Assembly (NCBI GenBank): GCA_013322215.1
Contig: JAAMEZ010000025.1
Coordinates: 1 to 44,434, forward strand
Source: Martinezella rhizogenes
GTDB taxonomy: Bacteria; Pseudomonadota; Alphaproteobacteria; Rhizobiales; Rhizobiaceae
Direction: 5' to 3'
DNA: 44,434 bases
Shown piece after piece: positions 44,426-44,434 of this stretch. Numbering within the stretch: position 1 is the stretch's first letter; each line of letters begins with the position of its first letter. The notes beneath the pieces are model-generated. The model saw nothing but the letters and a program-made list of their open reading frames with translations. It did not search any database and had not been told where the DNA came from. Position numbers and translations under genes: made by a program.

Positions 44426-44434
44426 ATGTCGAAA
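44426..44434 (+). CDS. Possible start of an IS630-type transposase gene, cut by window edge
   Basis: ATGTCGAAA behind GGAGGTCGGCAGAT. The AT-rich approach (44340-44420) resembles the left end of rhizobial IS630-type elements, whose transposases begin MSK. Only three codons are visible, so the call is tentative. Confidence 0.3.

Overview
The window looks like an accessory replicon or genomic-island stretch of a Rhizobium/Agrobacterium-clade alphaproteobacterium. Signs are the GC-rich coding style, DUF982 and Usg-type proteins, EcfG-type promoter motifs, a ROSE RNA thermometer, a CIRCE-like operator, and many insertion-sequence fragments of the kind common on rhizobial plasmids. No tRNA, rRNA, CRISPR array or replication gene was seen.

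Bases 1-20.4 kb are a compact stress block. In order: ku-ligD (bacterial NHEJ, minus strand), a divergent topoisomerase IB, a large-subunit catalase (katE), a frameshifted PPC-domain gene, a short-chain dehydrogenase, an ECF sigma factor of EcfG type, a DUF982 gene, the trehalose-from-glycogen set treZ / treY-glgX, a small secreted protein, a second DUF982 gene, and two minus-strand operons of small or membrane proteins. Most transcription units here carry a GGAAC-N16/17-NNTT motif 20-50 bases before the chosen start, the signature of the alphaproteobacterial general stress response. The block therefore reads as a linked EcfG regulon with its own sigma gene. An Nramp-like transporter (20.4-21.7 kb) and a small glycine-rich stress peptide gene follow under the same motif.

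Bases 21.4-32.7 kb lie between two 450-bp direct repeats (Nramp 3' end plus the peptide gene, about 96% identical, offset exactly 10,876). The left peptide gene is broken by an IS110-type element, itself split by a complete group II intron and followed by a rearranged IS21 istA remnant. Inside the block are groES-groEL, usg, a ROSE-controlled hsp20, a third DUF982 gene, cspA, several small genes, two frameshifted genes, a truncated PAS sensor gene and a Phd/VapC-type toxin-antitoxin pair. The right repeat carries the intact peptide gene, followed by a YciF-like ferritin-fold gene and a truncated HWE kinase.

Bases 33.8-44.2 kb are bracketed by two inverted copies of a 127-bp sequence (85% identical). 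The interval holds a methyltransferase, a LysR regulator divergent from a truncated yellow/royal-jelly-family gene, a complete ISKra4-type element, truncated plasmid genes, a complete IS1111-type element with a strong palindrome at its right end, the 3' remnant of a second group II intron, and a MarR / isochorismatase-like / small membrane protein / MFS exporter cluster. The window ends at the first codons of what may be another transposase.
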